NCBI GenBank assembly: GCA_005223375.1
Contig: RXOD01005504.1
Span: forward strand, 1-13,727
Direction of reading: 5' to 3'
Source: Amoebophrya sp. AT5.2
Lineage: Eukaryota; Sar; Dinophyceae; Syndiniales; Amoebophryaceae
Length of the DNA stretch: 13,727 nucleotides
A program made the translations under genes and the position numbers. This document shows, one piece after another, positions 8,152-13,727 of this stretch (its first letter is position 1; every line of letters starts with the position of its first letter). The notes beneath the pieces were generated by a model that was not told the origin of the DNA, ran no database searches, and was given only the letters and a program-made list of their open reading frames with translations.

Positions 8152-8622
8152 TCACTTCAGCCCAAGTTCTTTTTCCACCACTTTTTTGTTTTTTGCGTTC
8201 TTGAGTTTTGCGATACCGGACCCCTTCACGAACGCCGCTGGCTTAATCGTTTTCGCCCCCGTCATTTTCACCGCCGGTTTCAGTAGCTTGAGAGCTTTGG
8301 CGCAGAGCGAAAACTTCGAATTTCCCGTGTTGATCACGCAGCGCAGCTCTCCCCTATTGATTTTCGTTCGCATGGCCTTGCACTGGCAGCTGCCGCCCTT
8401 CGTCTCGTATTCATCGAAGGTGACGGACTTCTCGAGGAAGCACTTCGGATGTTGGTACGCGGTCACGAGACGGCCGGAGACAAACGCAGGAACCCCGACG
8501 CGAATGGAGCCCTGTGCGATGGGTTGGCCACAGGCACGACACGAGGAGCGGCTGGTTTTGGCCTCCTCCACGAGGACGGCGGGGCGAGCCTTCACCTCCG
8601 CGGAGTAAACGATCGTGCTCAT
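8152..8622 (-). CDS. Small PARP-type zinc finger protein (156 residues)
   Basis: The start ATG at 8622 is preferred over the in-frame ATG at 8676, which would add 18 mostly hydrophobic or basic residues unlike the rest. Residues 28-61 form C-x2-C-x26-H-x2-C (C28, C31, H58, C61) with G-Q-P-I, G-S-I-R-V-G and a final H-P-K-C-F. This is the zf-PARP signature found in PARP1 and DNA ligase III, which recognises DNA breaks. A second partial copy follows at 78-100, where C-Q-C replaces C-x-x-C and K-I-N-R-G-E-L-R matches the strand after it, but no H-x2-C completes it. The tail (110-156) is lysine and alanine rich, suited to nucleic-acid binding. No catalytic PARP or ligase domain is present, so this is a stand-alone finger, probably nuclear. 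The stop TGA overlaps a possible GTGAAG donor, so a further exon cannot be excluded. Confidence 0.8.
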   Translation of the reverse strand: MSTIVYSAEVKARPAVLVEEAKTSRSSCRACGQPIAQGSIRVGVPAFVSGRLVTAYQHPKCFLEKSVTFDEYETKGGSCQCKAMRTKINRGELRCVINTGNSKFSLCAKALKLLKPAVKMTGAKTIKPAAFVKGSGIAKLKNAKNKKVVEKELGLK

Positions 8623-9238
8623 TTTTGAAGAGCGAGGAAACAAAAAAAAATAAAGGCACGTACGAACGTGTAGCACGACTGGGACTACGAATTTCTAGAA
8701 ATAAATAAAACAATCCGTCGTGGTCAAAATCCTCAGCGTGGACGTGAACTTGAACGAGAACGTGTGCTTAGCCTTAATATTTTTATATAGCAACAACCTA
8801 CAACGGGTTTGCGGGTGCGTCGTGCGTCGACGAGGGAAGCAGAGATAGTTCTTGAAACAACCCTTCCTTGTTGGGGTAAAATCCAGGTGAAATTCGTCCA
8901 CGATTCGATCGTTCGAGTTGATTGAAGTGTGGTTGAGCGGGCATCCAGAAAAATCAGAAATTGATGAACCGAATACTTAGCCCTAGTACAGAGCTCTGCA
9001 AGAAAAACCTGTTTCTAACTGCACGTGGGGGCCAGATGGACGCTCAAGGCAGGTCTCTACATCATGAAATCTTCAATCATTGACATGGACATACAACCGA
9101 GCCGGATCAAGCATACGAACGCGAACACCTGCGACAGCGACTGCTCCCAAATCCAACCGGAGGTCGAGGTCCAACAAGACAATAGTATCACCGCCCGAGA
9201 GCAAGAGTGAGATCATTCCAACGGTTTTGGCCACGACG
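8623..9238. other. Spacer upstream of the zinc finger gene
   Basis: It should include the 5' leader and promoter of the minus-strand zinc finger gene. An A-rich run sits at about 8640-8652. Short frames (8695-8901 minus, 9025-9210 plus) have no recognisable motif. No RNA gene or repeat was seen. Confidence 0.45.
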
Positions 9239-9529
9239 TCACCTGTTCTTTCGCTCTTCCCACTGCTTCTGTAGAAAGTGCTTACGTTCTCTCTTGATTT
9301 CTAGGACCTCTGGGCACGTGTTGTCCCACGGCACCTTTCGCCGTATTTTCACTGCTTTTTTCTGCATTTCCGTCATCTCCTCTGACCAGTTTTCGGCCCA
9401 TTCCCAGCCGCCGGCGCGCGCCAGCAAATCCCGCGCGGAGAGCGGCGCCTGGATGCGGTGCCCCCGTCCCGGAGCGCGCGAAAAAGCACGACGCCCGCAC
9501 AGGAGGAAAGACCACGGGCGTACGTGCAT
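9239..9529 (-). CDS. Possible small basic protein, 5' structure uncertain
   Basis: Family not recognised. The 96-residue frame starts with an arginine-rich, acid-free stretch (MHVRPWSFLLCGRRAFSR) that could be a mitochondrial targeting peptide. A charged helical part with conserved-looking W and P follows (GWEWAENWSEEM, KVPWDNTCPEV) and ends in KQWEERKNR. The frame stays open upstream to about 9628, with an acceptor-like TTTTCCCAACAG near 9597, so the real exon may start there and the ATG at 9529 may be internal. The TGA at 9239 overlaps an AACAG/GTGACG donor-like site, so the 3' end may also be spliced. The competing frame at 9282-9632 has a less protein-like composition. Confidence 0.4.
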   Translation of the reverse strand: MHVRPWSFLLCGRRAFSRAPGRGHRIQAPLSARDLLARAGGWEWAENWSEEMTEMQKKAVKIRRKVPWDNTCPEVLEIKRERKHFLQKQWEERKNR

Positions 9530-9632
9530 TATTCGGTCTAAGTAAGTACGTCCTGAAAAAGTTCGGGCCGCGGCGGGGGCAGCTCGGAGTGGAAGTCCTG
9601 TTGGGAAAAGTACTACAACTGGGGGGCTTCAC

Positions 9633-10494
9633 GGACGCGGCACCGTTGCGCAGAACCGGAACGCCGTCCCCGCACCGTAGAGTGACGACACCACCTGGAT
9701 CTTCATGCCTTGCTTGGTGTTGGTCTCACTAACAGACTCCTAGTCCTAGGTAGTGGTCCATGTCGAAGTCCAACACTCCAACTCCTTGTACTAAACTTGT
9801 AGTTATTGTTTGGAGCGCGTAGATGGGCACGAGTGCGTTCTTTGGGAACAGGCTGGGGATCAGCATCAATCGTCGCACTAAAACTTTTGAAGAGAGTGGT
9901 ACTGGTGGTGGAAGGATCATCAACCTCCTTCAGGTTCAGCTTCACCAGTCCTCTACTAGTAACATTGATTTATAACACGGTCACTCACGGATCATCTGCT
10001 TGCAAATTAATTTGCGACGCGCAGGAATCAAACTCCGCTCTCAGCCACAGCATCACTCAGGTGGCGGTATCTAGTATTGAACACACGCAGTCGAGGCAAG
10101 TATATTTTTCCCCGGCGAAGCTGTACCTGCTCGCGGTGGCGCGCGGTGTTTCCCGCCGTGCAATTTGACCACCATATTCGAGATCCAACATTCAATAACT
10201 AAATTTCGATGTCCCTCCATCGGTGAACGAGGAGCAGGAGGTATGTAAGTACTGTAAACCAAAAAAAAACTGGTGGTCATGTCACATCAGAGTCAGACCA
10301 CAGGTCAAAATCTATCTGTAGCAAGCTCCTGGCTATGGCTTCATCAATTTCAATCTAGAATCTAACGGAGAAGCGAAAAAGAAAATGCTCGTCGCATGAA
10401 ACTGCCGGTCGCGCTGAACTAGCAACATGATCCGTACAGCACATTTTCAACAGAGAAGTTGTCTCATTCTTCACATTACGGCCGCTCCTTCGCC
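9633..10494. other. Spacer downstream of the kinesin gene
   Basis: Short overlapping frames on both strands (for example 9703-9945 minus and 9806-10168 plus) have no recognisable domain. Minus-strand upstream exons of the 9239-9529 gene could lie here, as could the 3' UTR of the kinesin. No repeats or RNA genes were recognised. Confidence 0.4.
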
Positions 10495-13400
10495 TCACTT
10501 GCTTTTTGACAGCGCTTCTGCCAGTAGTTCGTTGAGGGTGGCTATTTGTTGTTCGTGTTGCTGATATTTGATTTCCATGTCTTCTTGTTCCATTTTCCGG
10601 ATGTTTTCCAGGTCCAGTTTGAACTGTTTCCGCATGCTGTTCTTCTCCTCTTCGAAAGCTTTCCGCATCTGCAGCTTGTCTGCCTCCGCGTCGGCCGTGA
10701 TCGTCACCTTCTCCTTCTCCGTCTTCTTCTTGAAGTCGCCGAGCCGCTTTTCCAGCTCGTCCTTCAAGTTCTGCTTCTCGTTCTGGAACCGGTCCAGCAT
10801 CTTTTGCTTCTCCTCCAGGAACGCGGCCCCGCCCTTCCCCTCTGACCCCCCTCCACTCTTCTTCAGGTCCGCGTTCTCTTTCTCGAGGGCCTCAATTTTC
10901 ACCTTGGCGGCATAGTATGCAGAGGCATCGGCCTCGGCCGCGCCGCCCCCAGAGGACCCGTCCTTGGTGCCCACCTTCTTCCGAGAAGCTTGCTTGAGAG
11001 CACCTGGTTTATTCGTCGATGGTTTGTTTGCTTGCTTTTCGTCAATGAATGTGATCGTCGAGCTAGTAGAAGTAGTACTTATTCGATAGTGTTGCGCTTC
11101 ATTTCTCGTTGTCCAACTCAACTGCTCGTCAGAATGAGATTGAGAATTCAGAAACTCGGTGGAGTGTGGCGCTGGAACCATCGGATGCGCTTACTCATCG
11201 AAGTACTGACTATGAGTGGTGCTTTTCAACATCATAATTTCCGCGGGACAACTACACACAAAAAATTCCATTAAACCATAATCAAGATGAAGTACTGATT
11301 TCATCATTGAGCGCCGCGATTTCTGCGTCTTTTTCTTCTTCTTTTTCCTTCATCCAGAATTCCATTTCTACCGGTCCTGCTTCCACCCACGGGTCTTCTT
11401 TCAGGTCTACGAAGAACGACACTCCCGTCATCCAGTTGTGGTAGATGTCGCGCATCATATCCAGCCGCCCTAAAAATTTCGTCATGCTCCACACGAACAG
11501 CAGTTCGTACTCTTCTTCTGGATGCGCCTCCGGGTGTTTGTGGATTTCTTCGTCGTACTCCTTCAGGTGGTTCGGGCTCAGTATGTGCCCCTTCGCGTAG
11601 TGGATCCGGTGCCGGATCGCGTGCCACCGCTTTTGCGCGAAAGTCAACACCCGGACCACCCGAACCAACAACTGCGGGAGGAAGTTTTGCTGCGAGTAGC
11701 CCGTGAACAGCACCGGCGCCATGGTATCCAGCTCAAACCGCAGATTGTCCTGCGGCCGCACCGCGTTCGTGATTTCGTTGGCCTCCTCCACCAAATGCTT
11801 CGCCTTCTTGCACTCGTACAGAAACCCAAACACCCGCGGCTCCGCGTCGATCGACAGGTGCTTCAAATTGGAGATGTACTGCTTCGCCAGGTACAGCTTC
11901 GTAGCATCGGATGCTTGTTCGTCGCCGATCAGGTCCTTCACGCACTTCTCGAGGGTTTGGGTGCTCGCGTACCGGGACCGCCGGTGCCGCGGCGTCATCA
12001 TGCAGTTGGCGCCTCTTTCTGACTTCGGCTTGGACTGGTCCTCGCCGGCGGTAAGGTAGCAGCGAAAGATGTACGCGCGGCCCAAAGTGACCTTGTCGCC
12101 CTGCTGGATCTGGTAGGGCTGCCCAACCTCTAAGAGTTCGTTGTTCAGCATCACGTTCCCCTCGTTGGAGATCCGCGTGACCGTCAGCCGGATGTCCTTG
12201 TCCGTGGTGTTGATGTTGTCGTTGTTGGCATTGTTGGGCAAAAGCGCCTGCTGCTCCAACGCGGCAAGCTCGTCATCAAGATCCGCGTTCAGACGCGAAA
12301 CACGAAAAGTACGCGCGGCGCCCGTCCCTGATCGATGCGATTCGTTTTTTTTTACATTAAAAGTGGGCGTGCACCGATGCAGCGAGCGATTCATCGTGCT
12401 ATCTATCGATTTTTTTTACCGTAAGACGACCAGTGAAAGCTCAGCGAGACTCTGTAAAGATCATGAGTGGTGGTCTGCATTGTTACAACTTTATTTATAC
12501 TGTCTGTGAACCTCATCGGTAACGTAGCCGGTCGGTTTCTCTTTCTACTGCATCAATTCCACCGAGTCCGATGTGCTGGTCGTAAACATCTCCAAGTACT
12601 AAACGATAACGATGATAGCTGCGTAAGTAGATAAGTAGTTGCACCTTTCGAGTTGTTTCTGGGGGTTCGTTCTCCGATGTGTGCGTCGAAGCGGCACAGC
12701 TTCGCGCTCACCCCTAATCCCCGGATCTGCAGGCAGTCGTCCCTGTCCACCAAATCTCCGCTGCTGTCCCGGATAACGCTCTCTCGGAAGCCACTGCTCC
12801 CGTCCGCCACGTCCAGTTCCACCGCGTATTTCACCAGCGCCTCGTAGTCCGCTCCCATGTAGTAGCTCCCGCCGCTGCCGTCCGTGCCCGCAAAGCTGTA
12901 CTCGATGCGCCCGGACATGAACGGGTCCGCCGCTTCGTTCGAGATGTACGGCAGCGGCACCACGTACTGGGCCTTGATCTTGTCCAGGTGTTGTTGGAAC
13001 TTCTGCTGCTGGACCCCGAGCTTCTTCAGCATGCGGTTCCGCTCCTCCGCGTTCTTCTCGGCCTCCTTCCGCGCGTCCTCCCAGGAGAGGTGTTTTTCGG
13101 CGAGAGCGGCGTTGGTCGCGTCCAGCTGCTCCTGGAGTTCCTGGGTCAGGGCGTTCGACTTCCCGCCCGAAGCCGCCGGCGCATTGGCTAATTGCTCGCG
13201 AAGACGAGTCAACTCGTCGTTCAGCGCGGACACCTGATCGATGGATGCATGAGGAAAAACAAAAAGTAAACAGAACGTACTAGTAGAGCAGCTAAAATGG
13301 ATTAATAACAGAGACAGACCACACGATCACGAATGAAGCGTAAGCGACAGCGACGATACGAATTATAGGAAATCGATGAATAAAGATAAACGTCGTGACC

Positions 13401-13727
13401 GTGAAGCAAGAAGCGTATGATTTTTAAATACCCTATAGCTTATGTGATACCTGATCTGTTTTGCTGACTTCGATCTTGCTGACTTTGAGTTTGATGTTTT
13501 TCACGGTGGCCGCGAAGCGCAATGTTACTTGGTTTTCCTCATAAGCCGAGGTCGCCGGCGACAGCGTTCCGATCATGTACGTCTTGCTGTTGCCGCTCAG
13601 TGCCTCACTTAGCAGCAACGTGAGCTTCGAGTTCCTGAAGTTTGCCGTCGATATGTCTCTCTGCGTGGAGACCTTCGCGTGCTGGCCCGCGGCCCTATTT
13701 CCTTGCTGGCCCGCGGCGGCTGCTCCT
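10495..13727 (-). CDS. Kinesin-3 family motor protein with FHA domain, 5'-partial, 4 exons
   Basis: Exons are 13727-13451, 13233-12645, 12327-11296 and 11003-10495. All three junctions keep the frame and give 801 residues in the window. Residues 1-92 are the end of the motor domain, with NFRNSKLTLLL, the G-N-S-K-T segment and T-L-R-F-A; the P-loop and switch regions lie outside. A neck coiled coil spans about 93-180. The FHA domain runs from about 187 (PYISNEAADPFMSG, typical of KIF1/Unc104 proteins) to about 381 (LGRAYIFRCYL) and is longer than usual, with acidic and asparagine-rich inserts. Residues about 415-615 hold kinesin-3 stalk features: KKAKHLVEEAN, then FVWSMTKFLGRLDMMRDIY followed by D-P-W. 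The C-terminus (from about 634) is a charged coiled coil ending at TGA 10495-10497. No PH domain is present, unlike Unc104/KIF1A. Such motors are plus-end-directed vesicle carriers; the cargo cannot be read here. The final AAG TGA overlaps a GTGAGG donor-like site, so more exons are possible. Confidence 0.88.
11004..11295 (-). other. Kinesin intron 3 (292 bases)
   Basis: The exon frame ends at TGA shortly after ATCA/GTACTT, the only possible donor before the stop. The acceptor CCAG/GTGC at 11004 restores the frame and joins LNDEI-S-ALKQASRKK. An alternative acceptor at 11172 (TTCCAG/CGCC) also keeps the frame, but would translate 56 residues of A+T-rich, S/T-rich sequence unlike the exons. 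A 10-base direct repeat, GAAGTACTGA on the plus strand, lies at 11200-11209 and 11289-11298. Confidence 0.65.
12328..12644 (-). other. Kinesin intron 2 (317 bases), inside the FHA domain
   Basis: Donor AAAG/GTGCAA at 12644 and acceptor CATCGATCAG/GG at 12328 (length 2 modulo 3) link the two exon frames and complete the FHA domain. The segment holds two poly-T/A runs and stop codons in all coding frames. Confidence 0.78.
13234..13450 (-). other. Kinesin intron 1 (217 bases), after the motor domain
   Basis: Donor GATCAG/GTATCA at 13450 and acceptor GATCAG/GTGTCC at 13234 (length 1 modulo 3) join KTDQ to VSALNDEL. An 11-base direct repeat GATCAGGTRTC (one mismatch) spans both junctions. Confidence 0.82.
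13680..13717 (-). repeat. 24-bp tandem repeat inside the motor domain coding region
   Basis: TGCTGGCCCGCGGC occurs at 13680-13693 and 13704-13717, a perfect 14-base match with a 24-base period. It encodes a doubled A-A-G-Q tract in the loop just before the NFRNSKLT segment, where kinesins vary in length. Confidence 0.85.

Noticed and set aside
11522..12059. Plus-strand frames opposite the kinesin FHA and stalk exons
   Set aside because: Antisense shadows; the minus strand has kinesin-3 motifs and in-frame splice junctions.
1..13727. Search by eye for tRNA, rRNA, CRISPR arrays and a dinoflagellate spliced-leader relic
   Set aside because: No cloverleaf with the usual B-box, no spaced repeat array and no CCGTAGCC...GGCTCAAG string was seen on either strand.

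Overview
The window is nuclear eukaryotic DNA. Reading frames are interrupted by short introns (123 to about 400 bases), the proteins belong to eukaryotic families (a kinesin-3 motor with an FHA domain, a PARP-type zinc finger protein, a large secreted glycoprotein-like repeat protein), and there is no bacterial operon structure. Exons favour G or C at third codon positions; introns and spacers are visibly richer in A+T. The introns are compact. One is bounded by terminal inverted repeats and a short direct repeat, as in introner elements. Together with a one-direction gene block on each side of a convergent switch, this makes a dinoflagellate-type alveolate (for example a parasitic Amoebophrya-like lineage) a reasonable but unproven guess. 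No dinoflagellate spliced-leader sequence was seen.

Layout, left to right. Positions 1-165 look like the tail of an intron whose left end is outside the window. Positions 166-3549 (+) carry a large extracellular-type protein made of about six tandem modules, each with a Y-x-x-C-V-D-x-D-G-like motif followed by a C-x-x-C motif and a third cysteine. It has an intron at 2371-2493, an introner-like element at 2965-3363, and a short last exon that ends at 3549. Positions 3550-4504 hold no confident gene, though a 54-residue reading frame sits just before the next gene. Positions 4505-5509 (+) encode a 334-residue secreted protein whose H-x-D, H and R pattern suggests a 2-oxoglutarate-oxygenase-like fold. 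Positions 5510-6751 appear non-coding. Positions 6752-7672 (+) encode a low-complexity hydrophilic protein with an NS-tetrapeptide repeat.

At about 7.7-8.15 kb the strand switches and genes converge. On the minus strand lie a 156-residue PARP-type zinc finger protein (8152-8622), a possible small basic protein with an uncertain 5' end (9239-9529), and the C-terminal 801 residues of a kinesin-3 (10495-13727). The kinesin has four exons: the end of the motor domain, a neck coiled coil, an FHA domain split by an intron, a kinesin-3 stalk region, and a terminal coiled coil.

The genes do not form an obvious shared pathway. The most interesting material is the intron architecture: one intron has terminal inverted repeats plus a flanking 6-bp direct repeat, and three others are flanked by 8-20 bp direct repeats.
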